From assembly GCF_000364605.1 (NCBI RefSeq), contig NZ_KB822578.1, forward strand, positions 186,001 through 250,000: DNA of 64,000 nt, given 5' to 3'. Within the stretch, counting starts at the first letter, position 1. The number at the start of each line of letters is the position of its first letter. The notes under the pieces were generated by a model. The model did not search any database and was not told where the DNA came from. It saw only the letters and a list, made by a program, of their open reading frames with translations. Shown here one piece after another: positions 24,183-34,865 of this stretch. Made by a program: the position numbers and the translations under genes. The stretch comes from Nocardioides sp. Iso805N. Lineage in GTDB: Bacteria; Actinomycetota; Actinomycetes; Propionibacteriales; Nocardioidaceae.

Positions 24183-25574
24183 ATGACCTTCTCCGCTCCG
24201 GTCGCCCTGGCGGCCACCTCACTGGTCGAGCCGGTGGCCGCCGGCTGGCAGCTCCTGGTGGCCGCGCTGGCGGGCATCGCCGTCATCGTCGGCCTGATCA
24301 CCTGGCTGAAGGTGCATCCGTTCCTCGCTCTGATCCTTGGCGCCATCGTGGTGGGAGCGGTCGCCGGCCAGAACCTGAACGACGTGGTCACCAGCTTCTC
24401 CACCGGCTTCGGTGCGACCGCCGCCAGCGTCGGCATCCTGATCGCCCTGGGCGCGATGTTCGCCAAGCTGCTGGCAGACTCCGGCGGCGCGGACCAGATC
24501 GTCGACACCATCGTGGGGCACGCTTCGACGCGGATGCTGCCGTGGGCGATGGTCCTGGTCGGCGCCATCATCGGTCTGCCGATGTTCTTCGAGATCGGCC
24601 TGGTCCTGCTGATGCCGGTGATCTACCTGGTCGCCCGGCGCTCGGGGCTCTCCCTGATCACCGTCGGCATCCCGGCGCTCGCCGGACTGTCCGCGATGCA
24701 CGGCTTCGTCCCGCCGCACCCCGGCCCGCTCACGGCAGTGCAGGCGCTGCACGCGGATCTGGGGCTGACGCTGGGACTCGGCGTCATCGTCGCCGTACCG
24801 ACCCTGGTGGTCGCCGGTCCGCTGTTCGGCAAGGTCGCCGGGCGCTGGGTCGACGTACCTGCACCGACGACGTTCGAGAGCCGCGAGGACGAGTCCGCCG
24901 AGCACCGTCCGTCCTTCGGCGTCACCTTGGCGAGCATCCTGCTCCCGGTGGTGCTGATGCTGGGCAAGTCGCTCGCCGACATCGTCATCGACGACCCGGA
25001 CCAGCGCGCGCAGCAGGTCCTCGACCTCCTCGGGACGCCGTTGGTGGCGCTGCTGATCGCGGTCCTGGTCGGCTTCTTCACCCTCGGTCGCCCGGCTGGG
25101 ATGGGCCGCACGGCCATCGCCTCGGTGATGGATGCCGCACTGCCGCCGATCGTCGGCATCCTGCTGATCGTCTCGGCCGGCGGCGGCTTCAAGCAGGTGC
25201 TGGTCGACACCGGCATCGGCAGTCAGCTGGCCGACTGGGCGAAGGCCGCACACCTGTCGGTGCTCGTCCTTGCCTGGCTGCTCGCGGTGCTGATCCGGCT
25301 GGCGACTGGCTCGGCCACTGTCGCCACCATCACGGCTTCCTCGCTCGTAACCGGGCTGGTCCAGGGTGCGAGCAGCACCGAGCTGTCCCTGGTCGTGCTC
25401 GCGATCGGCGCCGGCTCGCTGTTCTTCTCCCACGTCAACGACGCCGGCTTCTGGCTGGTCAAGGAGTACTTCGGGCTGACGGTGGGACAGACCATCAAGT
25501 CCTGGTCGCTGATGGAGACGCTGCTCTCCGTCGTCGGTCTGGGCGTGGTCTTGCTGCTCAACCTGGTCGTCTGA
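24183..25574 (+). CDS. gntP: Gluconate:H+ symporter, GntP family
   Basis: 463 residues, inner-membrane permease with about 12-14 hydrophobic helices. Family marks include GLPMFFEIGLVLLMPVIYLVA (start of the central region), HGFVPPHPGP and the late SHVNDAGFWLVKEYFGL. It imports gluconate for GntK. It lies 1 base after gntK, so coupled translation is likely. The ATG at 24183 gives MTFSAPVALAA. Confidence 0.93.
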   Translation: MTFSAPVALAATSLVEPVAAGWQLLVAALAGIAVIVGLITWLKVHPFLALILGAIVVGAVAGQNLNDVVTSFSTGFGATAASVGILIALGAMFAKLLADSGGADQIVDTIVGHASTRMLPWAMVLVGAIIGLPMFFEIGLVLLMPVIYLVARRSGLSLITVGIPALAGLSAMHGFVPPHPGPLTAVQALHADLGLTLGLGVIVAVPTLVVAGPLFGKVAGRWVDVPAPTTFESREDESAEHRPSFGVTLASILLPVVLMLGKSLADIVIDDPDQRAQQVLDLLGTPLVALLIAVLVGFFTLGRPAGMGRTAIASVMDAALPPIVGILLIVSAGGGFKQVLVDTGIGSQLADWAKAAHLSVLVLAWLLAVLIRLATGSATVATITASSLVTGLVQGASSTELSLVVLAIGAGSLFFSHVNDAGFWLVKEYFGLTVGQTIKSWSLMETLLSVVGLGVVLLLNLVV

Positions 25575-25631
25575 GCCTCAAGGCATCGGGCGCGAGGCCT
25601 GAGTCGACCCGGCACGACCGGTGGCGTCGGC

Positions 25632-25775
25632 TCAGGCCTCGTCGTACTCCGGAGCGTCCAGCTCGATCGACTCCTCGCGATCCGGTCCGGTCTCGGGTGC
25701 CTGATCCGGCTCCGGCTCCGTCTGCTCGGCCCCGTGCCGGCCGTGGGCCGTCTCGTCTTCGCGTCCGTGTGTCAT
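25632..25775 (-). CDS. Small acidic protein (47 residues)
   Basis: An ATG at 25775 opens 47 codons to a TGA at 25632, antisense to gntP and after its stop. The product is rich in Glu and Asp, with a basic/His patch near the start (HGREDETAHGRHGAEQTEPE) and an acidic end (SIELDAPEYDEA). It seems disordered, with no signal peptide. It lies in the 237-base gap between gntP and the crotonase gene. Composition and clean boundaries suggest a real small gene of unknown function, with modest certainty. Confidence 0.4.
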   Translation of the reverse strand: MTHGREDETAHGRHGAEQTEPEPDQAPETGPDREESIELDAPEYDEA

Positions 25776-25811
25776 GCGCCCCGGTAGCCGTGGCCCGGTA
25801 CGGACAAACGC

Positions 25812-26687
25812 TCAGTCGGGGAAGACCCGCGGGATCTGCGAGGCCTTGCCGGTGAAGGCCGCCGGACGCTTCTCCAGGAACGCCGCGACGCCCTCTTTCC
25901 CGTCGCCGACCGACGCGTGCCACATGGCGAGCGAGTCGGCCAGGTGTGCCTCGAACGGATCGGTCTCGGCGGCGTTGCGGTAGACCAGCTGACGCGCGAG
26001 TCCCAGCGCCACCGCGGAGTGACCCCGGACGAACGACCGGGCCAGCTCGTACGCCGCCGGCAGCAGCTCGTCCGGCTCGTGCACGCTGCGCACCAGCCGG
26101 CCCGCGTGCGCCTGCTCGGCGGTGAGGATGTCGGCGGTGTAGATCCATTCCAGTGCCTGGGGGATCCCCACGATCCGCGGCAGGAAGTAGGAGGAGCACG
26201 CCTCGGGAACCACGCCGAGGCGCCCGAAGACGAAGCCGATCCGCGCGGTCGTCGAGGCCAGCCGGATGTCCATCGCGCAGGTCATGGTGGCGCCGATGCC
26301 GACGGCGGGGCCGTTGATCGCGGCGATGACCGGCTTCGGCAGCCGGTGGATCGCGAGGGTCACCTGACCGCCGGTGTCGCGCACACCGGCATCCCAGGCC
26401 GGGTCGTCGATGTTCGCGCGCAGCGACTCGGGCGTCGGGTCGAGGGTCTCGTCGAGACCGAACACGTTGCCCTCGGCGGACAGGTCCATGCCGGCGCAGA
26501 ACGCGCGGCCGGCACCTGTCACGACGGCGGCGCGGATGGCGTCGTCGTACGCGTCGTGCTCGAAGAACTGCCGGAGCTCGGCCGCCATCGTCAGGTCGAA
26601 GGCGTTGAGCGCGTCCGGGCGGTTGAGCAGCAGGGTGGCGATGCCGTCGTCATCGATGCTGACGGCGAGGGTCTCGTAGGTCGTCAT
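25812..26687 (-). CDS. Enoyl-CoA hydratase/isomerase (crotonase) family protein
   Basis: 291 residues. Crotonase fold with CoA-binding and oxyanion segments FCAGMDLSAEG (63-73) and NGPAVGIGATMTCAMDIRLAS (about 128-148). The Glu expected at the second catalytic position of hydratases is in VPEACSSYFLPRIVG. It also resembles the ECI/ECHDC group that carries an Arg/Asp-rich insertion. The reaction is likely hydration or isomerisation of an enoyl-CoA, but the substrate is not evident. Its ATG overlaps the stop of the LCP gene by 4 bases, so they are co-transcribed, with the LCP gene first. Confidence 0.85.
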   Translation of the reverse strand: MTTYETLAVSIDDDGIATLLLNRPDALNAFDLTMAAELRQFFEHDAYDDAIRAAVVTGAGRAFCAGMDLSAEGNVFGLDETLDPTPESLRANIDDPAWDAGVRDTGGQVTLAIHRLPKPVIAAINGPAVGIGATMTCAMDIRLASTTARIGFVFGRLGVVPEACSSYFLPRIVGIPQALEWIYTADILTAEQAHAGRLVRSVHEPDELLPAAYELARSFVRGHSAVALGLARQLVYRNAAETDPFEAHLADSLAMWHASVGDGKEGVAAFLEKRPAAFTGKASQIPRVFPD

Positions 26688-27949
26688 CCGGTCACCGACT
26701 TCGGGAGGCCCGAGGGCGTGCAGAGACCCGCGGGGATGTTGGCGGTCTTGTCGGCCTTGAGGTAGCCGATGAGCTTGAGTGCCCGGGTCTTGTCCCAGTG
26801 GACGTAGAGGTCCGAGATCGGGATCCCGCAGGTGAGCGCCTTGCCGCTGGACACGGACTTCATCGCGAGCCCGAACCGGGCCAGCTGGACGTTGCCCATG
26901 CCCTTGCCGACGCTGATGCCCGAGGTCCCCTTCTTGAGCCGGTGCAGCTTGAACGGGTTGAGCAGCGTGCTCGGGCTGGCGGCCTTCTTGCCGATCTGGC
27001 CGATGACCTCGGTCTGAGCCTCCCCGCGACCGAGGTCGCCCAGTTGCTGGGCGTGCCGCGACCGGGAGTAGGCGAGTGCCTTGATCCCGCCGGCGTGCTG
27101 ACAGCCCGCCTTCACGTGCAGGCCGGCCAGCGGGTCGTTCATGGCCTTGGTCGGGCAGATGGTGATCCCGCCGACGCCGTTGACCAGGTTGACCAGGCCA
27201 CCCATCCCGATCTCCACGTAGCCGTCGATGTGGAGGCCGGTGTTCTGCTCGATCGTCTTCACCAGCAGCTGCGGGCCGCCGTAGGCGAAGGCGGCGTTGA
27301 TTTTCGTGCTGCCGTGGCCCGGGATCGGCACGTAGGAGTCTCGGGGGATGGTCATGAGCAGGTTCGGTCCGCTGCCGGTGTGCAGCACCTTGATGGTGTC
27401 GGTGCGCTGGCCGGCGGCGTCGCCGGTGCTGAGCTTCCTGCGCTGCTTCGCGGTCAGGCCCTTGCGGGAGTCGCTGGCCACGATGAGGTAGTTGGTGCCG
27501 GGCTGGTCCGCCGGCCTGGTGCCGCTCGGTTCCCAGTCGACCCGCGCGACCGCGTTGGCGACGCCGAGGCCGACCCAGACCAGGCTGACGATGTAGGCCA
27601 GCACGAGTACGTAGATGATCCGTCGGGCGGTCTTGAAGCTGACGAAGCTGCGTCGGCTGCGACCTCCCGACGTACCGGTGCCGCCGGGCGTCGGCGCCAG
27701 GGGCGGGGGAGTAGGCGGAGTGGGCGGCCGGGTGCCGGTGTTGGCGTTGTAGGCGGCACCGGCGCGGGCCCGCCGTGCGTCGCGGTCATCGATCGGCATC
27801 GCGCGCGTCGCATCGTCGGACGGGGTCGCGGGCCGGCCCTGGGGCGCGCCGTCGGGGCGGCTCGAGGGCTGGGACGGCTGGGGCTGCTTCGAGGGGTCGG
27901 GCGAGGAGCCCTTGCCCTTGCCGAAGAGCCAGTCGTACTGGTCAGGCAT
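26684..27949 (-). CDS. LytR-CpsA-Psr (LCP) family wall-polymer ligase
   Basis: 421 residues. A Pro/Gly-rich cytosolic N-terminus (about 1-105, QPSQPSSRP and PPTPPTPPPLAP) precedes one transmembrane helix (about 110-132) and an extracellular LCP domain (about 160-400). The core has IVASDSRKGLT, TIPRDSYVPIPGHGSTKINAA and AYSRSRHAQQLGDLGR, with the Arg and Asp residues that bind the polyprenyl pyrophosphate. LCP enzymes attach lipid-linked glycopolymers to peptidoglycan. In this context the polymer is probably the galactan made by the next cluster. The ATG at 27949 gives MPDQYDWLF. Confidence 0.9.
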   Translation of the reverse strand: MPDQYDWLFGKGKGSSPDPSKQPQPSQPSSRPDGAPQGRPATPSDDATRAMPIDDRDARRARAGAAYNANTGTRPPTPPTPPPLAPTPGGTGTSGGRSRRSFVSFKTARRIIYVLVLAYIVSLVWVGLGVANAVARVDWEPSGTRPADQPGTNYLIVASDSRKGLTAKQRRKLSTGDAAGQRTDTIKVLHTGSGPNLLMTIPRDSYVPIPGHGSTKINAAFAYGGPQLLVKTIEQNTGLHIDGYVEIGMGGLVNLVNGVGGITICPTKAMNDPLAGLHVKAGCQHAGGIKALAYSRSRHAQQLGDLGRGEAQTEVIGQIGKKAASPSTLLNPFKLHRLKKGTSGISVGKGMGNVQLARFGLAMKSVSSGKALTCGIPISDLYVHWDKTRALKLIGYLKADKTANIPAGLCTPSGLPKSVTG

Positions 27950-28113
27950 GGCGGAGACGGTACCGTGCGGGCCACGATCGGAGCCGATCCTCGACATCCG
28001 ACGACGGGCGGCGAGGCTGCCCGGCGGCCGTCACGCGTACGACGCGCGAGAAGGTCCTGCGAGACCGCAGCGCGTGACACGTCGACTCACGGCTCTCGGC
28101 GCGTCGTGGCCCC

Positions 28114-28128
28114 TGTGACTCCTGTGAC
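28114..28128. promoter_or_regulatory. TGTGAC-N3-TGTGAC direct repeat, candidate MtrA site
   Basis: Two perfect hexamers 9 bases apart (28114 and 28123), 55 bases before the start of the second LCP gene and 165 bases from the divergent one. It has the same period as the sites at 3432, 36728 and 45664. Confidence 0.6.
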
Positions 28129-28182
28129 TGGAGATACTGGCCGGGCCTGACCTTCCCCTCAGAGCACGAAAGGCCTCGTCCA

Positions 28183-29652
28183 TTGCGGTCCATCGAAGAG
28201 CGCGCGGCCCGCGTCCGGTTCCGGCGCGCACTGGCCCTGATGGCGATGACGCTGATCGTCCCCGGCTCGGCCCAGCTTGCTGCCGGCAACCGCCAGGTCG
28301 GGCGGATCGCGCTCCGGATCTGGGTGGCGATCCTGGTCGGTGGGTTCCTCACGCTGGTGACCGCCGTCCTGTGGCACGAGCTGGTCTTCTGGGCGGCCAC
28401 CACGCCCTCGATGCTGCTGACGCTACGGCTCGCGCTGATGGCCGCCGCAGTGGGCTGGGCCTACCTGTTCTTCGACGCCTGGCGGATCAGCCAGCCACTC
28501 ACCCTGGAGATGGGCCACCGCCGCGCGATCATCTCGCTGACCGGCGTGGTGGCGCTCGGCATGTCGGCGGTGCTGCTCTTCAGCGCGCACCTGGTCGGTG
28601 TCCAGCGCGGTCTCGTGATGGCGATGTTCGCCGGCAACTCGGTCTCCGACGCCGCGGACGGGCGCTACAACGTGCTGCTCATCGGCGCCGACTCCGGCGT
28701 CACCCGCTGGGGCCTGCGCACCGACTCCATGACACTGGCCTCGATCGACGCCAAGACCGGTAAGACAGTGCTCATCGGGCTGCCGCGCAACATGATGAAC
28801 TTCCCCTTCCCGAAGGGCTCCATCCTGGCCAAGCAATGGCCGCACGGCTACAACTGCTCGACCTGCGAGCTGAACAGCCTCTCGACCTACTCCGCGGACC
28901 ACAAGGCGCTCTTCGATTCCTTCGACCAGCCCGGTGTCGAGGCGACGATGGAGGGCATCGAGGGGATCACCGGCCTCAAGATCAACTACTACGCGATGAT
29001 CAACATGCCCGGCTTCCGGGACCTGGCCGACGCCATCGGAGGTGTGACGGTCAACGTGCGCCAGCCGATCGCGATCGGCAAGACCGGCGACGTCGTCGGC
29101 TGGATCAAACCGGGCGTGAAGAAGCTGTCGGGCGAGCAGCTGCTCTGGTACGCCCGCTCGCGCGCCACCTCCGACGACTACTCCCGGATGGCCCGGCAGA
29201 AGTGCGTGATGAACGCGATGCTGCACCAGGTCAGCCCGGCCACGGTGATGAAGCACTTCGGCAAGATCGCCAAGGCGTCGGCAGCCCTGTTCACCACCGA
29301 CATCCCGACCAGCGAGGTGGATCACTTCGCCCAGCTGGCGCTCAGGGCCAAGTCGCAGAAGATCTCGACGCTCTCGCTGGTGCCGCCGCTGGTGAACACC
29401 AGCCACCCCGACATCGCCACCATCCGGTCCGCGATCGACGCGGCGATCAACCCGCCGGCCGCCAAGAGTGCCAAGAAGAAGACCTCGACCGCCAAGGGTT
29501 CAGGCAAGGGTTCCGCCAAGGGTTCTGCCAAGGCACCGTCGTCCTCGACCAGCACCGCGCCGTCGAAGGACGTGATGACCGAGGGCTCCTACGGCTCGCT
29601 GCGGACCGGGTACGTCGCGAACCAGACCAACGACCTCGCCGGCGCCTGCTGA
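28183..29652 (+). CDS. LCP family protein with four N-terminal membrane helices
   Basis: 489 residues. Four hydrophobic helices (about 15-34, 44-66, 73-97, 113-135) precede the LCP domain (about 160-430), where most LCP proteins have one. The LCP core has LLIGADSG, TLASIDAKTGKTVLIGLPRNMMNFP and YARSRATSDDYSRMARQKC. An extra pair of Cys (NCSTCELN) sits in the middle, and a Lys/Ser/Gly-rich tail (SAKKKTSTAKGSGKGSAKGS) follows. The start is TTG at 28183 after GAAAGG. It is the first gene before the galactan cluster and has a TGTGAC repeat 55 bases upstream. It probably ligates the galactan to peptidoglycan. Confidence 0.88.
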   Translation: MRSIEERAARVRFRRALALMAMTLIVPGSAQLAAGNRQVGRIALRIWVAILVGGFLTLVTAVLWHELVFWAATTPSMLLTLRLALMAAAVGWAYLFFDAWRISQPLTLEMGHRRAIISLTGVVALGMSAVLLFSAHLVGVQRGLVMAMFAGNSVSDAADGRYNVLLIGADSGVTRWGLRTDSMTLASIDAKTGKTVLIGLPRNMMNFPFPKGSILAKQWPHGYNCSTCELNSLSTYSADHKALFDSFDQPGVEATMEGIEGITGLKINYYAMINMPGFRDLADAIGGVTVNVRQPIAIGKTGDVVGWIKPGVKKLSGEQLLWYARSRATSDDYSRMARQKCVMNAMLHQVSPATVMKHFGKIAKASAALFTTDIPTSEVDHFAQLALRAKSQKISTLSLVPPLVNTSHPDIATIRSAIDAAINPPAAKSAKKKTSTAKGSGKGSAKGSAKAPSSSTSTAPSKDVMTEGSYGSLRTGYVANQTNDLAGAC

Positions 29653-29700
29653 GCCTGGCCGGCGGCCACTGACAGTTCTGGGCCGGGCACGGCGGGCCCT

Positions 29701-29706
29701 TAGGGT
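29701..29706 (+). promoter_or_regulatory. Probable -10 box (TAGGGT) of the first galactan glycosyltransferase gene
   Basis: It is 7 bases before the GTG at 29714, with no ribosome site between, indicating a leaderless transcript for the galactan operon. Confidence 0.5.
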
Positions 29707-29713
29707 TAGCGCC

Positions 29714-30679
29714 GTGACCCAGCCCCGTCGTATCGCCGCCGTGGTGGTCACCTACAACCGCCTCGCCCTGCTGCAGGAGCTCTTGGAGCGGCTCGATGCC
29801 GTTCCCGAGCTCGAGGAGGTGCTCGTCATCGACAACGCCTCCACGGACGGCACCGGCGAGTGGCTCGCCGGCCTCGAGGGCGGCGAGACCGGTTCCCCCG
29901 GCGAGGACTGGCATCGCGCCGTACCAGTCCTCGCGCGGACGCTCACCACCAACAGGGGAGGGGCGGGCGGGTTCCACGACGGGCTGGCCTGGGCGATGGA
30001 GCGCGGCGCCGATCTCGCCTGGCTGATGGACGACGACGGTCTGCCCGACGTCGACTGCCTCGCCCGGCTGCTGCGTCTCGACGAGCTCGGCGACCGAGGT
30101 CTCGACTTCTGGGGCCCGGTCGTGGTCGACCGCGAGCAGCCCGAGAGGCTGGTCTTCCCCATCCGGCTGCCCGGCGGCACCAAGGTGGTGCACGACATGG
30201 TCGACGTGCGCCGCGCCGCCGATGCGACCGGCCGGATCGACGGCATCGTGATCCCGTTCAACGGCGTCCTGGTCACCCGTGACCTGGTCGCCAGGATCGG
30301 ACTGCCGCGCGAGGAGTACTTCATCTGGGGCGACGACCACGAGTACCGGCTGCGCGCGGAGGCCGCCGGCGCCAGGATCGCCACCGTGGTCGATGCGCAG
30401 GTCAGGCACCCCGCCGTCGGCGCGCTCGGTACGCCGATGCTCGGCGGCCGCACTACCTACAACCACACGCCGAGCGATCTCAAGCACTACTGCATGGCGC
30501 GCAACAACCTGCTCAACCTGCGCGACTACAAGGGCTGGCCGCACGCGCTCGCGTTCGTGGCCAAGACGCTGTGGTTCTACACCTTCACCCACCGCCAGCC
30601 GAGGCGGCTGCTGCTCAGCGCCCGTGCATGGTGGGCGGCACTGTGCGGCGACTTCACCGGACATCGGAGGTATCTGTGA
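29714..30679 (+). CDS. GT2 glycosyltransferase, GlfT1-like galactofuranosyltransferase
   Basis: 321 residues, GT-A fold. Donor-binding VVVTYNRLALLQ, IDNASTDGTG and the metal site WLMDDDGLPD (DDD) are all present. The acceptor half has WGDDHEYRLRAEAAG (the catalytic acid/base region), as in GlfT1 and rhamnosyl-like enzymes. GlfT1 adds the first Galf residues to the lipid-linked rhamnose primer. Here a paralogue follows directly, so the pair may share or split early steps. The start is GTG at 29714 with a -10 box 7 bases upstream, and the end overlaps the next gene by 4 bases. Confidence 0.85.
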   Translation: MTQPRRIAAVVVTYNRLALLQELLERLDAVPELEEVLVIDNASTDGTGEWLAGLEGGETGSPGEDWHRAVPVLARTLTTNRGGAGGFHDGLAWAMERGADLAWLMDDDGLPDVDCLARLLRLDELGDRGLDFWGPVVVDREQPERLVFPIRLPGGTKVVHDMVDVRRAADATGRIDGIVIPFNGVLVTRDLVARIGLPREEYFIWGDDHEYRLRAEAAGARIATVVDAQVRHPAVGALGTPMLGGRTTYNHTPSDLKHYCMARNNLLNLRDYKGWPHALAFVAKTLWFYTFTHRQPRRLLLSARAWWAALCGDFTGHRRYL

Positions 30680-31623
30680 GCCACTCGACCAGCTCGGCGA
30701 ACGTGCCGGCGATCGAGACGGTGGCCATCGTGGTGGTCACCTACAACCGTGCGGACCTGCTCCAGGTGATGCTGAAGGGCCTGGCCGAGCTCGACCGCCC
30801 GGCGGATGCGGTGATCGTGGTCGACAACGCCTCGACCGATCACACCGCCGACGTCCTCGGGGCGTGGGCCTCGGCGGGCTCGACCGACGTCGATCGCCAG
30901 GTGATCACCGCGGAGAAGAACCTCGGCGGCGCCGGCGGATTCCACCGCGGCGTCCGCGCCGCCTACGAGCAGGGCTTCGACCGGATCTGGCTGATGGACG
31001 ACGACGTCGTACCCGCCCCGGACTGCCTCACGATCCTGCTGGCGCAGGACGAGGACTGCCTCATGGCGGTTCGGGAGAACACCGACGGCAGCCTGATCGA
31101 GCTTGCCGCCACCCGCTTCGACCTGGCCAACCCACTGGCGATCAAGCCCAAGCGCGCCAGCGTCGTGTCCACCTTCGCCACCCGCGCGCAGATGCCGGCG
31201 CGGGTGCGGCTGGAGAACGTCGCCTTCGAGGGCTTCATGGTGCGTCGTCGGGTGATCGAGGCGATCGGCCTGCCCGATCCGAGCTTCTTCATCTTCTACG
31301 ACGACGTGGACTTCGCCCTGCGCGCCCGCCGCGCCGGCTTCGACATCTGGGCGATCCGGGATGCCGTCCTGGTCCGCCAGCTCGACTTCAGCCAGCAGCA
31401 CGACCTCTCGAGCTGGAAGGGGTTCTACATGTACCGCAACCTCTTCGCCGTCCACTTCCGGTACGGCGAGAACTCGCTCGTGCGACTCAAGCCGTGGTTG
31501 ATCATGGTTCTCGTGGTGCTGTTGAGCCCGGTTCGGGGTGGCCGCCAGGAGGCCCGGAATGTGATCTCCGCCGTACGTGCGGCGCGGGGAATGCGGCAGG
31601 CGCCCACCGTCTCCGTAGACTGA
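30676..31623 (+). CDS. GT2 glycosyltransferase, second GlfT1-like paralogue
   Basis: 315 residues. It has the same GT-A motifs as the preceding gene (VVVTYNRADLLQ, VDNASTDHT, WLMDDDVVP), with FYDDVDFALRARRAG as the acceptor site. A hydrophobic segment near the C-terminus (LIMVLVVLLSPV) could be membrane-associating. The start is GTG at 30676, overlapping the previous stop as GTGA. The next gene, glf, starts 6 bases after the stop and supplies UDP-Galf. Its specific step (first, second or branching Galf) cannot be decided from sequence. Confidence 0.83.
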   Translation: MSHSTSSANVPAIETVAIVVVTYNRADLLQVMLKGLAELDRPADAVIVVDNASTDHTADVLGAWASAGSTDVDRQVITAEKNLGGAGGFHRGVRAAYEQGFDRIWLMDDDVVPAPDCLTILLAQDEDCLMAVRENTDGSLIELAATRFDLANPLAIKPKRASVVSTFATRAQMPARVRLENVAFEGFMVRRRVIEAIGLPDPSFFIFYDDVDFALRARRAGFDIWAIRDAVLVRQLDFSQQHDLSSWKGFYMYRNLFAVHFRYGENSLVRLKPWLIMVLVVLLSPVRGGRQEARNVISAVRAARGMRQAPTVSVD

Positions 31624-32834
<1,211 letters not shown>

Positions 32835-32835
<1 letters not shown>

Positions 32836-34865
32836 TGACCGCTGTGACCAGCACAGACAACAACGCCGAGACCAGCGCGGGGGGCACCGTCCGCCGTCTG
32901 CTGCAGCGCCAGATCCTGCCGCTCGACCGCGACTTCGAGGTCTTCTCCCTCTACGTGGACCCGAGCGAGGCAGACCTCGACGAGGACAAGTACGTCGTCG
33001 GCGGGACGCGGGCTGCCAAGGAGCTGAACAACACCAAGATCCGGCAGGGGACCGGCGAGGGCCAGCAGATCCGGCCCGATCAGATCCTCGACCGCACCAG
33101 CCTGCAGCTCGACGCCGGGCAGCGGCTCAGCTTCGGTGCCTACTTCAACGCCTTCCCGGCCTCCTACTGGCGTCGCTGGACGATCGTCGACCGGGTCACC
33201 CTGACCGTCACCGTGCAGGGCGCGGGCGCGACGGTGATCGTGAACAAGTCGCTGGCCAATGGGAACAGCCAGCGCGTCGACTCCGCCGTCACCGACGGTG
33301 AGGGCGCCAACACGCTCACCTTCGAGTTGAGCCTGGCGCCGTTCATCGACGGCGGTTGGTACTGGTACGACGTCGTCGCCGGCGAGCACCCGGTCGTGGT
33401 GAGCGCCGAGTGGCACGCCGAGGTGCCCGAGGAGCGCGCCGCGCACGGCACCGTCGACGTCGCGATCACCACCATGAACCGCCCGGAGTTCTGTGCCAAG
33501 CTCCTGCAGCAGTTCGGCGAGCCGGACCTGGCCGAGTACCTCGACACCGTCTTCGTGATGGAGCAGGGCACCAAGCTGGTCTCCGAGAGTGAAGAGTTCC
33601 CGGCCGCCGAGAAGGCACTGGGGGACAAGCTGCAGATCGTGGTGCAGGGCAACCTGGGCGGCTCGGGCGGCTACGCCCGTGGCCAGTTCGAGTCCGTCCG
33701 CAAGGGCACCGCCACCTACGCGCTGATGATGGACGACGACGTCGTCTGCGAGCCCGAGGGCCTCATCCGCCAGGTCACGTTCGGCGATCTCGCCAACCGT
33801 CCGACCATCGTCGGCGGCCACATGTTCAGCCTCTACTCACGCTCGCGGCTGCACAGCTTCGGCGAGATCGTGCAGCCGTGGCGGTTCTGGTGGAAGTCGC
33901 CCGAGGACACCTACAACCAGTGGGACTTCGCCACCCGCAACATCCGCTCGGCACGCTGGCTGCACAAGCGCGTCGACGTCGACTTCAACGGCTGGTACTC
34001 CTGCCTGATCCCGCGTGTGGTGATCGAGGAGATCGGCCTGAGCCTGCCTCTGTTCATCAAGTGGGACGACGCCGAGTACGGCCTGCGTGCGCGCGCACAC
34101 GGCTTCCCGACCGTCACCCTGCCGGGCGCGGCGGTCTGGCACGTGCCGTGGACCGACAAGAACGACGCGCTGGACTGGCAGGCCTACTTCCACCTGCGCA
34201 ACCGGCTGGTCGCCGCGCTGCTGCACTCCCCGTATCCGCGGGGCGGTCGGCTGCTGCGGGAGAGCCTCAACAACCAGATCGCGCACCTGGTGGCGATGCA
34301 GTACTCGACCGCACAGCTGCGCATCGAGGCGATGGAGGACATCCTGCAGGGCCCCGAGGCGCTGCACGCGATGCTGCAGACACGCCTGGGGGAGATCAAC
34401 GCCGTACGCCGGGAGTTCAGCGACGCCCGTCTGGTCGCGGACACCGACGACCTGCCGCCTGTCCGCGTGCAGAAGCCGTCGAAGAAGGATCTCGCCGAGG
34501 TGCCCTCGCGCAGGGCGCAGCTGATCACCGCGGGCCTGGCGCCGCTGCGGCAGCTGCGTCGGCCGCGCGAGCTGTCCCGCAGCAATCCCGAGGTGACGGT
34601 GCCGGCGCTGGACGCGAAGTGGTACCGGCTCGCCTCGTTCGACTCTGCGGTCGTCTCGATGAACGACGGCACCGCGGCGGCGCTCTACCGGCGTGATCCG
34701 CAGCAGTACCGTGAGCTGCTCAAGCGCTCGGTCGAGCTGCACGCCCGCTTCCTGCGGGAGTGGCCACAACTTGCCGAGCGCTATCGCTCGGCCCTCGGTG
34801 AGATCACCTCGCCGCAGGCATGGGAGGAGACGTTCAAGCCATGGAAGGGGACCGCCGATGAGTGA
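32835..34865 (+). CDS. glfT2: Galactofuranosyltransferase GlfT2 (galactan polymerase)
   Basis: 676 residues, matching the length of mycobacterial GlfT2 (about 640). An N-terminal beta-sandwich (about 1-190) with the conserved LLQRQILPLDRDFEVFSLYVD leads into a GT-A domain (about 210-430) with AITTMNRPEFC, NLGGSGGYARGQ and the metal motif MMDDDVVCEP. The acceptor region has WDDAEYGLRARAHGFPTVTLPG. The C-terminal helical domain completes the fold. GlfT2 builds alternating 1,5 and 1,6 Galf chains. Its presence implies a galactan, although no mycolate genes are seen. Its ATG overlaps the glf stop (TGATG), and its own stop overlaps the permease by 8 bases. Confidence 0.93.
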
